From Apricaphanius iberus (taxonomy: Eukaryota; Chordata; Actinopteri; Cyprinodontiformes; Aphaniidae): DNA of 64,000 bases. The first letter of the stretch is position 1; the number at the start of each line of letters is the position of its first letter. The translations under genes and the position numbers were made by a program. The notes under the pieces are model-generated. The model searched no databases. It was given only the letters and a program-made list of their open reading frames with translations, and had not been told where the DNA came from. Location of the stretch: contig JAPXFQ010002153.1 of assembly GCA_028564705.1 (NCBI GenBank), positions 372,001 through 436,000 on the forward strand, in the 5' to 3' direction. This document shows, one piece after another, positions 43,701 to 46,682 of the stretch.

Positions 43701-45292
43701 AAAGTCTGTAGGTCTTCAACAATATACTGTAATGTCAAGTTGTCCAACTGCAGCTAGGAGATGAAGACAGCAGAATTGCTGCTCCTGTATGCCGTTATAT
43801 GGTTTTGATTTTTTTTATTATTTCATTTTTTGTGACTTGCACATACCTTGAATGGCTATCTGGGATATTTATGCTTGTTGATGTCTGCAGTAGCTTCCTG
43901 AGACCCTCCAACAAAGTTTACATACAAATTTAACCACGGTCCCACTTGGATCATCACTAACCTTTTCAAAAAAAATATTTTAGGTGGTTTTAAGATGCCG
44001 TTTTGTTCGTTGATGCCTGACTACTGCTGCAATCACTCAATTTGCTGGCTGACGCACACAATGACTAGTGTTGGTGGATTTTACATTTCCCCCAGTTTTA
44101 ACAACCATTGCTTTACCAGGGCTTTTGTCCAGGATTTCTCGACAGAAATCTGGCATCACTTGAAAAATTGAACCGGGAGAGAGCTGTTCACAAATGCCAG
44201 AACGAGTGCGTTCACTGTAACGTTCATCAGACCAAAAGTGAGTGAGTTCAGTTCACAAAAAATATGAGCAGGTTCATGAACGATAGTTCAACGAACTTTT
44301 TCAGGAACAGCACTGAAAACAATAAACCAGTTTGGAAGGAACTGGAAAAAAGAATGTGGTAAGAAGCTCTTTGGTTTGGCATTTGGATTAACTTAGACCA
44401 GCTCTAGGATCCTAAAATAAAAAAATCCATTAGCTAAGGTGGAATTTTCAAACCTTGGCATCTTAATTCATAAAAAACAAAACAGTTTAGAGTATTGTTT
44501 AGTATTTTAACTGGATTTCTGAGAGTTTTCAAGAGTTTTTTGGACCCAGAGTAGATTTGAAGTAGCAAAAAAAAGATTGAAAGGAATGTAATTTCAATAT
44601 CATTTTAGGTAAATTCACTGCATGCATTAAGCATTAGCAGTTTGTTTTCCCTTTAAAAACCAGAAAAGGAGAAAAGAACTCTGGAAAAATCCTCTTTTTT
44701 CTGTAATTAATCAACCAAGACTCCATACTTCTCCATAAGACTGTGCAGGAACTGTCATTTCTTATCAGTACTTGTTCAGTCATCTCAGTTAGACACATCA
44801 CATTCCTCAGGGTGCAATAAAGTGTCAGATTGACTCGGCTCGCATTCCAGCAGTAGACCTGGTGTCCCGTGGGAGGTTCCAGACACGTACACCTTTCACA
44901 CGGCAACGAAAATCAACGTTTTAAAAAAGACCTATCATTACCGCATTATGGTTATAGAGAGGCTAATGTAGTGGGGATGGAGGCAGGCTTAAAAATAGGC
45001 AAAGTTTGCATGATATTTACACTACATAGACGTACAGCTCCAAACCAGCAAACTCAAAGCAATGACTGAATTAGGCACCTTCTGCTGAGAAACACAAATG
45101 ACAGGAAACGCAGCTAATAGGACTATTCTCGAATTAAACAACATGAAACCCGAACAAACAAACAAACAAACAAACGAGAAAGACATCTTCCCAGTCTTAC
45201 CTTTCTCTGATGAAGTCCGTCAGCTCCTTGGAGGAAATCTGCCCATGCTTCATGTTATGGTAGAGCACATCAAAGCCATTGTTTTTTTCCCC
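2957..45292 (-). CDS. fcho2: fcho2 gene, 20 internal coding exons (5' exon and muHD exons outside the window or not found)
   Basis: FCHO proteins act at the plasma membrane at the start of clathrin-mediated endocytosis. The F-BAR dimer binds PI(4,5)P2-rich membrane, the linker activates AP-2, and the C-terminal muHD recruits Eps15/intersectin. Seen here: 20 exons whose phases join without a break into 727 codons. The product reads F-BAR (residues ~1-254), a conserved IEFEE..PRKRKTF stretch, an acidic [11 protein letters not shown] block, a DLLSLDPL motif, then proline/serine-rich linker ending in AGNTPTV. Sequences such as [20 protein letters not shown] and [11 protein letters not shown] resemble vertebrate FCHO2 more than FCHO1 as I recall both families. 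The exon for the initiator Met was not found, and the muHD lies below position 1. Listed exons are numbered v1-v20 in transcript order. Paralogue identity is inferred, not aligned. Confidence 0.93.
3221..3350 (-). CDS. fcho2: fcho2 exon v19: Pro/Ser-rich linker before the muHD
   Basis: 130 bp, phase 0 to 1, 43 codons: [20 protein letters not shown] then [20 protein letters not shown] and PTV. It matches [22 protein letters not shown] of FCHO2. The acceptor is CCTTTAG and the donor TCG|GTAGGA. In mammals the muHD follows soon after; its exons are not in this window. Confidence 0.93.
4335..4450 (-). CDS. fcho2: fcho2 exon v18: proline-rich linker
   Basis: 116 bp, phase 1 to 0, 39 codons: [20 protein letters not shown] then [19 protein letters not shown]. 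It is close to RPTTPLSVGTIVPPPRPASR..GKLSGINEI of FCHO2. The acceptor is TTGTTTAG. The donor ATT|GTGCGT is non-ideal but marks the family boundary, since the next exon continues RPFSPP. Confidence 0.93.
4836..5342 (-). CDS. fcho2: fcho2 exon v17: 507-bp linker exon
   Basis: 507 bp, phase 1 to 1, 169 codons with no stop. It starts [17 protein letters not shown] and ends AATTRKIFN. The acceptor is CCTGTAG and the donor AATG|GTAATA. It joins v16 and v18 in frame on both sides. It holds [10 protein letters not shown], a proline/threonine-rich stretch, then [13 protein letters not shown] with a WxxF motif followed by acid, and [11 protein letters not shown] do not recall this segment in canonical mammalian FCHO2; it may be a clade-specific or alternatively used exon. 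Coding status rests on phase, splice sites and the long open frame. Confidence 0.75.
5343..9980. other. Long intron (v16-v17), mostly unassigned
   Basis: About 4.6 kb of AT-rich DNA with no exon-like ORF. Near 6751 GTGGCGGCTGGTGG resembles a decayed transposon end. A moderately GC-richer patch at ~8340-8600 has no recognised feature. Confidence 0.4.
9985..10321. mobile_element. hAT-like MITE relic
   Basis: The left side reads AGCTGAACCGATGTGAAAAT..GGGCCGATACGGATATC and the right side GATACTGATGTTG..CTGCATCCCTT. That resembles the terminal AGGG(C/A)TGCACCGAT / ATGCATCCCT pattern of teleost hAT-type miniature elements. Ends and target duplication are unclear. Confidence 0.4.
10714..10799 (-). 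CDS. fcho2: fcho2 exon v16: serine-rich linker with DLL..LDPL motif
   Basis: 86 bp, phase 2 to 1, reads [15 protein letters not shown] then [14 protein letters not shown]. It matches SDLLAWDPL..SSSSS of FCHO2, a region of the linker that engages AP-2 in the family. The acceptor is TCTGGCAG. The donor CAG|GTATCC resembles a U12 5' site only in its first six bases. Confidence 0.9.
10923..10962 (-). CDS. fcho2: fcho2 exon v15: 40-bp linker exon
   Basis: 40 bp, phase 1 to 2, reads [13 protein letters not shown]. It follows the NEELTK..-type sequence of the family. The acceptor is CCTGCAG and the donor GA|GTGAGT. The intron to v16 is 123 bp. Confidence 0.85.
11390..11880 (+). mobile_element. Degenerate Tc1/mariner fragment
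   Basis: At 11746-11772 the plus strand encodes GGGSIVIWG, a decayed form of the HGGGSIM.WG block of Tc1 transposases. A terminal-like CAGAAGTTTACACACACTC occurs at 11462. No intact ORF remains. Confidence 0.55.
11885..12290 (-). repeat. Dispersed repeat copy 1 (TTCAAGGTTGGCTC-type family)
   Basis: The reverse complement shares blocks with 22820-23385 and 27390-27700: a TTCAAGGT..CTCAGAAATGCA-like block, a TTGCAA/TTGCC block and a CTCAAAAACTATA-like block in the same order. The edge at 11890 has GAATGTCTGATATCATCAGC, like the GATGTCCGATATTATCGGC ends of hAT-type MITEs. Family assignment is inferred. Confidence 0.5.
12300..13910. other. Intronic DNA (v14-v15)
   Basis: AT-rich with several A/T homopolymer runs. 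A 181-codon minus-strand ORF at 12162-12707 lacks any family signature and is probably chance. Confidence 0.4.
13911..13935 (-). CDS. fcho2: fcho2 exon v14: 25-bp linker microexon
   Basis: 25 bp, phase 0 to 1, reads GQMRRNQS, aligning with QMNRNLS of mammalian FCHO2. The acceptor is TCTCCAG and the donor CA|GTAAGT. It is supported by phase and by the following exon, which continues NDEL like mammalian NEEL. Confidence 0.8.
14016..14935. mobile_element. Decayed Tc1-like element with inverted ends, split by a second repeat
   Basis: The left end AAAAGTATTTTTACCCCTTG (14022-14041) is nearly the reverse complement of the right end CAAGGGGTATGAATACTTTT (14906-14925). Inner sequence at ~14195-14330 resembles the antisense of common teleost Tc1 transposase (the CACAGATTCTCAATCAGATT.. 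block). It is interrupted at ~14390-14690 by another element. Confidence 0.55.
14390..14690. mobile_element. hAT-like miniature element inside a Tc1 relic
   Basis: It contains repeated TATCGCGATACGAT / TATCATGATATATTGG / TATCGATATTTTC motifs and ends CTTACATCCCTAC, like the GGGATGTAACGATA-type termini of teleost hAT MITEs. Its position inside the 14016-14935 relic implies a later insertion. Confidence 0.45.
14950..16660. other. Intron between v13 and v14, with a GC-richer patch
   Basis: At ~15270-15830 the base composition is distinctly higher in GC and CpG than its surroundings, with chance ORFs on both strands. No splice-flanked coding block was found. A TATATGTATATATGTA stretch lies at 16097. 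Confidence 0.35.
16664..16737. repeat. (TA)30 microsatellite forming a 74-bp perfect palindrome
   Basis: A pure 60-base TA run at 16671-16730 is flanked by AATTTTG on the left and CAAAATT on the right, exact reverse complements. The whole 74 bp is self-complementary. Confidence 0.95.
16738..17886. other. Intronic DNA near v13
   Basis: No exon signal beyond v13. A short CA run lies at 17346-17361. The segment at 17150-17600 is less AT-rich and looks unique. Confidence 0.35.
17887..18062 (-). CDS. fcho2: fcho2 exon v13: acidic linker
   Basis: 176 bp, phase 1 to 0, 59 codons. It encodes [20 protein letters not shown], then [14 protein letters not shown] and [18 protein letters not shown]. The acidic [10 protein letters not shown] run and the ASLDELK..IGN.TLSP-type block are FCHO2 signatures. 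Donor TCG|GTAAGA; the upstream splice site is the AC end of the U12-type intron. Confidence 0.93.
18063..18169 (-). other. fcho2: U12-dependent AT-AC intron between v12 and v13
   Basis: 107 bp. The 5' end reads ATATCCTTTT. A branch-site-like TTTTCCTTAGC has its likely branch A at 18077, 14 bases before the terminal AC at 18064-18063. All three match U12-class rules (5' RTATCCTT, branch TTCCTTRAY, branch-to-end distance ~10-16). Splicing here yields ..[15 protein letters not shown].., which lines up with the mammalian NQNDTKENHFYSSS segment. An in-frame conventional pair (donor GTGAAT at 18182, acceptor TTAG at 18077-18076) overlaps it but would break that alignment. Confidence 0.85.
18170..18227 (-). 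CDS. fcho2: fcho2 exon v12: linker exon with a U12-type donor
   Basis: 58 bp, phase 0 to phase 1. It encodes [19 protein letters not shown] plus one base that becomes Asp after splicing. It matches the IPDVDEEG.(S/C)I(K/R)PE block of FCHO2. The acceptor is TTTGTAG. No GT follows the exon end. The intron starts ATATCCTTT, the consensus for U12 AT-AC introns. Confidence 0.9.
18228..20052. other. Intron v11-v12, AT-rich, nothing recognised
   Basis: About 1.8 kb with strong AT bias and no repeat or ORF that I recognise. Confidence 0.45.
20053..20109 (-). CDS. fcho2: fcho2 exon v11: 57-bp symmetric linker exon, possible cassette
   Basis: 57 bp, phase 0 to 0, reads [19 protein letters not shown]. 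The acceptor is CACGCAG and the donor GCT|GTAAGC. It joins v10 and v12 in frame and can also be skipped in frame. I do not recall a counterpart in canonical mammalian FCHO2, so alternative use is an inference. Confidence 0.72.
20131..20164. repeat. (ATGA)n microsatellite
   Basis: A tetranucleotide run of AATG units with one AATAAATG interruption, just upstream of exon v11 on the minus strand. Confidence 0.9.
20357..20381 (-). CDS. fcho2: fcho2 exon v10: 25-bp linker microexon
   Basis: 25 bp, phase 2 to 0. With carried bases it reads TESTEVEAA, aligning with the acidic AESVE segment of mammalian FCHO2 as I recall it. The acceptor is TCTTTCAG and the donor GCT|GTGAGT, both strong. The intron to v9 is only 97 bp. 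Confidence 0.85.
20479..20548 (-). CDS. fcho2: fcho2 exon v9: linker, polybasic PRKRKTF segment
   Basis: 70 bp, phase 1 to 2. It encodes [20 protein letters not shown] then TDS. The basic KPRKRKTF cluster is a family hallmark next to the F-BAR domain and may add membrane contact (inference). The donor is AC|GTGAGT. Confidence 0.9.
20709..20753 (-). CDS. fcho2: fcho2 exon v8: linker, IEFEEC segment
   Basis: 45 bp, phase 1 to 1. It encodes [15 protein letters not shown], matching the FCHO2 G(L)IEFEECD motif just after the F-BAR domain. The acceptor is TCATTAG and the donor GAAG|GTAGAG. Confidence 0.9.
20857..20872. repeat. (CA)n microsatellite
   Basis: A short uninterrupted CA run in the v7-v8 intron. 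Confidence 0.85.
21230..21670 (-). mobile_element. Tc1-like fragment, antisense
   Basis: CCCCACAGCAATATGTTGCC.. is the antisense of a degenerate GGGNI..G block of Tc1 transposases. Flanking text resembles other teleost Tc1 relics in this window. No ORF remains. Confidence 0.4.
21702..22372. mobile_element. hAT-like nonautonomous element with 8-bp target duplication
   Basis: 671 bp. It begins TAAGGGTGTTGAGATTTT and ends ACCATGACACCCCTA, imperfect inverted ends. It is flanked by CTGAATAC (21694-21701) and TGGAATAC (22373-22380), an 8-bp duplication with two differences. Internally it has two CGATT-rich edges. No transposase was seen. hAT assignment rests on duplication length and end type. Confidence 0.6.
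22820..23385 (+). repeat. Dispersed repeat copy 2 (TTCAAGGTTGGCTC family)
   Basis: TGTTCAAGGTTGGCTCAGAA at 22892 is shared with 27567 (same strand) and 11885-12290 (opposite strand). The right end TAGGCCGATTATATTGGACA then TCCCTA looks like a hAT-type MITE terminus. Confidence 0.55.
23400..24480. other. Intronic segment with a GC/CpG-rich patch
   Basis: At ~23700-24300 sequence is clearly richer in CG dinucleotides than the rest of the intron, with overlapping chance ORFs in several frames. No splice-bounded coding block was found. It could be unique regulatory DNA, but nothing specific is visible. Confidence 0.35.
24485..24960 (-). mobile_element. Tc1/mariner transposase fragment, antisense
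   Basis: Minus-strand reading gives [11 protein letters not shown] then [20 protein letters not shown] and RDND, the HGGGSIM..ENL..A..LRLG..F.FQQDND region of Tc1-family transposases. A second [11 protein letters not shown] block follows at ~24770. Ends are lost and frames broken. Confidence 0.7.
25000..26257. other. Intron segment just downstream of v7, moderately GC-rich
   Basis: It contains a CT-rich run (25477-25510) and several CpG-rich stretches. There are short overlapping ORFs but no splice-bounded exon. Function unknown. Confidence 0.35.
25477..25510. repeat. (CT)n microsatellite
   Basis: Imperfect CTCTCT run with CTTCC and CCGT interruptions. Confidence 0.85.
26258..26354 (-). CDS. 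fcho2: fcho2 exon v7: end of F-BAR domain
   Basis: 97 bp, phase 0 to phase 1. It encodes [20 protein letters not shown] then [12 protein letters not shown], closing the F-BAR domain with the conserved AESKGTGKE(R/K)PG signature. The acceptor is TCTCTAG and the donor CAG|GTAAGC. It is separated from v6 by an intron of about 8.9 kb full of repeats. Confidence 0.95.
26640..27380. repeat. Mixed transposon relics
   Basis: CAATACTCAACGATAATATC then GGCCATCTCTATT at ~26716-26748 looks like a hAT-type MITE end. An open frame on the minus strand at 26888-27118 has no recognised domain. Individual units could not be delimited. Confidence 0.35.
27390..27700 (+). repeat. Dispersed repeat copy 3 (TTCAAGGTTGGCTC family)
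   Basis: It shares CTGTTCAAGGTTGGCTCCGG, a TTGCAAG block and TATCTCAAAAACTAGATGTC with copies at 22820-23385 and, inverted, at 11885-12290. Confidence 0.55.
28255..29369 (+). mobile_element. 5'-truncated L2/CR1-type LINE, reverse transcriptase remnant
   Basis: The copy starts inside the reverse transcriptase: [15 protein letters not shown] then [12 protein letters not shown] (YADD catalytic box) around 28258-28370. A frameshift follows. From ~28530 a second frame reads [52 protein letters not shown] and [17 protein letters not shown], the C-terminus of this LINE type. It ends GGCGCTATATAAAATAAATG plus (ATT)n at 29344-29369, a typical L2-style tail. It is not a functional gene. The clade is inferred from the C-terminus and tail. 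Confidence 0.85.
29601..29653. repeat. (CA)/(TG)n microsatellite region
   Basis: An alternating CACACA then TGTGTG tract, partly inverted, followed by a GTGCGTGTG run. G/GT-rich runs recur at 29872-29921. Confidence 0.85.
29654..30480. other. Intronic DNA with purine and GT-rich tracts
   Basis: It holds G-rich runs near 29760-29920 and an A/G-rich run near 30000-30040. Overlapping ORFs on both strands are low-complexity and not credible. Confidence 0.35.
30480..30760 (-). mobile_element. Tc1-like fragment, antisense
   Basis: CAGCATAATGCTGCCACCAC is the antisense of the GGGSIM block of Tc1 transposases. Nothing else is preserved well enough to class it further. Confidence 0.5.
30798..31084. 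mobile_element. Miniature inverted-repeat element (CTAATGCTGCGTTC ends)
   Basis: It begins CTAATGCTGCGTTCGCACC and ends GTCTGAATGCAGCATTAG. The terminal ~14 bases are inverted repeats with one mismatch. The interior has GC-rich partial hairpins (CATCCGTTGGATGCG / CACATCCAACGGATG). No ORF. Confidence 0.65.
31500..32305. mobile_element. Nonautonomous TIR element family X, copy A
   Basis: It shares long collinear blocks with 49908-50580 plus 52162-52492: AAGGTGCGCTTCAAAA, GTCATAAAAATAAA(C/T)(A/G)GAAG, GAGCTGCAGGTGACAC, ATACAATCTGAAGACATAC-like and TTCACAATTTTGGTATC. It ends TTTATAAATGAGACCCCTGG. The left end is not preserved. The superfamily is unknown. Confidence 0.7.
32440..33420. mobile_element. 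Decayed Tc1-like element
   Basis: At 32550 the plus strand reads KHGGGEVM, a degenerate form of the HGGGSVM block, followed by [12 protein letters not shown] debris. GTTAATCACTTTTTCACTTAGATTT at ~33395 resembles the AATTACTTTTTCACA-type end of teleost Tc1 elements. Edges are uncertain. Confidence 0.4.
34279..34632. mobile_element. hAT MITE, family Y copy 1
   Basis: 354 bp. It starts GAGGGATGCACTGATATGG and ends AAGTGGTATCGTTGCATCCC then TA. Left flank ACACACAC and right flank ATACACAC form an 8-bp duplication with one difference. It shares the ACTCAGATCCAAGTAT and TATCGGTTTGAAAAAAAGTG blocks with copies at 43138 and 46321. Confidence 0.75.
34640..35252. other. Intronic DNA upstream of v6 donor side
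   Basis: AT-rich, nothing recognised. Confidence 0.4.
35253..35351 (-). CDS. fcho2: fcho2 exon v6: F-BAR domain
   Basis: 99 bp, phase 0 to 0, 33 codons: [20 protein letters not shown] then [13 protein letters not shown]. It corresponds to the FQDIEE.H..H.KE..GS segment of FCHO proteins. The acceptor is TTTCAG and the donor is GAG|GTAAGT, both good. Confidence 0.95.
35930..36620. mobile_element. Degenerate Tc1-like relic
   Basis: GCCACAGATTTTCAATCAGA then TGTGGGCTTTGACTAGGCCA follow the antisense CACAGATTCTCAAT.GGATT..GGGCTTTGACTGGGCCA block of common teleost Tc1 elements. No intact frame. Confidence 0.5.
37413..37517 (-). CDS. fcho2: fcho2 exon v5: F-BAR domain
   Basis: 105 bp, phase 0 to 0, 35 codons: [20 protein letters not shown] then [15 protein letters not shown]. 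The acceptor is CTCACAG. The donor CAG|GTTTTTG has only the exon-side consensus and the GT, so it looks weak. Confidence 0.95.
37741..37893 (-). CDS. fcho2: fcho2 exon v4: F-BAR domain
   Basis: 153 bp, phase 0 to 0, 51 codons from [20 protein letters not shown] through [12 protein letters not shown] to [11 protein letters not shown]. The acceptor is TTTCAG. The donor AAG|GTGGGG is not a strong consensus but lies exactly at the family exon boundary. Confidence 0.96.
39138..39210 (+). repeat. tRNA-like segment, probable SINE head or tRNA pseudogene
   Basis: A Pol III A-box TGGTTGAGTGG (39145-39155) matches TRGYNNARNNG. A B-box GGTTCAAATCC (39188-39198) matches GGTTCRANTCC. Spacing is normal for a tRNA. 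The acceptor and T-stem do not pair, so a working tRNA is unlikely. Confidence 0.45.
39295..39440. repeat. Large imperfect hairpin
   Basis: Arm 1 (TGACATAGGTTTTAAATATA.., 39295-39352) pairs with arm 2 (..TTCAAAACCTATGTCA, 39385-39440) over nearly the whole length with a few mismatches. The 32-base loop is AT-rich and itself partly palindromic (GTACATGTA..TATGTACAT). Confidence 0.85.
39490..40406. other. Intron v3-v4 remainder
   Basis: AT-rich sequence with no recognised element. Confidence 0.4.
40407..40548 (-). CDS. fcho2: fcho2 exon v3: F-BAR domain
   Basis: 142 bp, phase 2 to phase 0. It encodes [20 protein letters not shown] followed by [20 protein letters not shown] and EQAKAHKK, a long amphipathic F-BAR helix with many Lys/Arg. 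The donor is AAG|GTAAGG. This is one of the strongest FCHO2-like blocks in the window. Confidence 0.96.
40649..40723 (-). CDS. fcho2: fcho2 exon v2: F-BAR domain
   Basis: 75 bp, phase 2 to phase 2. With the carried-over bases it encodes [20 protein letters not shown] then NFSQL, matching the [16 protein letters not shown] block of FCHO proteins. The acceptor is TTTGTAG and the donor GG|GTGGGC. Confidence 0.93.
40724..43137. other. Intron v1-v2, first part
   Basis: A TA-rich run lies near 40769. Otherwise this is unassigned AT-rich sequence, with possible decayed repeats near 41880-42330. Confidence 0.35.
43138..43460. mobile_element. hAT MITE, family Y copy 2
   Basis: 323 bp. It starts TGGGGATGTGCCGATACCGA and ends GTGGTATCGTTGCATCCCTA. 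Left flank GTAGAAGC and right flank GTAGGAAC form an 8-bp duplication with two differences. The interior GTAACAAGCAGAGAAGAAAA block is shared with copy 3. Confidence 0.75.
43470..45200. other. Intron v1-v2, second part
   Basis: At ~44175-44310 GTTCA/TGAAC motifs recur (GTTCATCAG, TTCAGTTCAC, GGTTCATGAACGATAGTTCA), suggestive of a decayed inverted-repeat element. No exon seen. Confidence 0.35.
45153..45175. repeat. (CAAA)n microsatellite
   Basis: An AACAAACAAA run just outside the donor side of exon v1. Confidence 0.85.
45201..45292 (-). CDS. fcho2: fcho2 exon v1: start of F-BAR domain
   Basis: 92 bp, entry phase 0, exit phase 2. It encodes [20 protein letters not shown] and continues [10 protein letters not shown], the first helix region of the FCHO F-BAR domain. 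The acceptor is ..AATGCAG and the donor is AG|GTAAGA. In the family about 11 residues precede this segment, so an upstream coding exon is missing. I could not find it between 45293 and 64000. Confidence 0.93.
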
Positions 45293-45870
45293 CTGCATTT
45301 CACACACACGAAAAGAGGACAACACACAAACTACGCATGAGATCGTGGGAAAACAAAGAATGGAAAAAGGAAAAAAAACTGTTCACAGATCATGCATTAA
45401 TACCATCAAAAGGTTTTCTACCACCAGCACTCTCACCGTCTGCAGTGCTTCCAGCTGCATTTGCAGGCCCTGCTAGTCAATCATACTAAGACTAAGACAC
45501 ACACACACACTACCACACAGGTAAACCTACTTTACTTTTCCTTTATTTTACATTTAATCAGAAATATTTTGCCACTTGTGTTCATCCGTTTAAAGCATAT
45601 TATCTTTTCATATTTATTTCTGTCTATTTCTCCACTTCTACCGATCCCGTTTTTTTTTACTTTTATTTGTATTTTTTTTAAATCGATGTATTCTTTTAAT
45701 TTTATTATTTCTTTATTTTATTTATTTATACTATTTTATGTTTTATTTAGTGTTTCTTATGTCGGTATTGTTTTTAAATCTGTATGAAAAGTGTTTAACA
45801 TCAATTTCGATTTATTAAGTTTGCTAAAATATGGATTTTTATGCGGAAGGTAAATAAAAATTCTGGAAAA
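45293..45870. other. Intronic DNA upstream of v1
   Basis: It holds a short CA run near 45497 and a T-rich stretch at 45640-45740. The plus-strand ORF at 45461-45787 is low-complexity and not credible. No first coding exon found. Confidence 0.4.
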
Positions 45871-45884
45871 TTCAACAATTTTAA

Positions 45885-46125
45885 AGCTTTTTTTAAAGCA
45901 GCATATCTAAGATATTTAAGAGAAAATGCACCTTGGGAAGCTAAAATACTGTATGTAGTCACAATTCTACTTGGGAAACTATTGGCTGTGGTTCACAAAG
46001 CTGCCAATCCAAGAACCCCATTGTATTTCCTTGGAATGGATTAGCTGTACCCCCAAGAGTGAAGATCAGGAAGATTGCAGCTGTTTTCTACATTTTTCAA
46101 GATGGTTTCCACTGTGCGTATTACT
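45885..46125. repeat. Dispersed repeat family Z, copy 1
   Basis: It shares CATATCTAA(G/A)ATA, GAAAATGCA(C/G)CTTGGGAAG and GATTGCAGCTGTT with 53035-53215/54647-54670, where a Tc1 element interrupts the family. Function and class unknown. Confidence 0.6.
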
Positions 46126-46320
46126 GCACATAAGGTGTATTTAACAATTATAACCATTTAAAAGGCCTTTTCAAGTATTTGTGAATTTTAGCTATTTATG
46201 GACAGTCCACATAACCAAAGTTGCAGAGCCACCTATTAGCAAAAACTTTTATAGGGTTGTGCAATGAATTATGTTTTGGATTTTAAACGCTCAGTCATTT
46301 TCAAAAAACGTCATTAAAAT

Positions 46321-46674
46321 TAGACATGCACCGATACTGGTATTGCGTATCAGCCCCGATACCACCTAATGTACTCGTATTGGTATCAGCTAATGTTAAC
46401 CAATTCCATGATTGGATACTTCGGATGTGTTTCACAGCAACAATTTCACAGAAAATATTAGTTTTTAACTTTTAATTATAAGTTCTTTATTAGTTTTTTT
46501 TATCTAATTCACCATCATTTGTTGTAACAAGCAGAGAAGAAAATGAAACCTGACTCCCAATTGACAGCACTTTTTTTGTGTGGTAGAAGTATCGGCATTG
46601 GTACTCTGTAAGTACTCTGATCCAATTATCGGTATGGTATCGGTTTTGAATAAAGTGGTATCGTTGCATCCCTA
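46321..46674. mobile_element. hAT MITE, family Y copy 3, perfect target duplication
   Basis: 354 bp. It starts TAGACATGCACCGATACTGG and ends GTGGTATCGTTGCATCCCTA. It is flanked by perfect 8-bp direct repeats ATTAAAAT at 46313-46320 and 46675-46682, the hallmark of hAT transposition. No ORF. Confidence 0.88.
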
Positions 46675-46682
46675 ATTAAAAT

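Noticed and set aside
45461..45787. 108-codon plus-strand ORF with many Phe/Leu, looking like a membrane protein
   Set aside because: Caused by a T-rich stretch; hydrophobicity is a composition effect.
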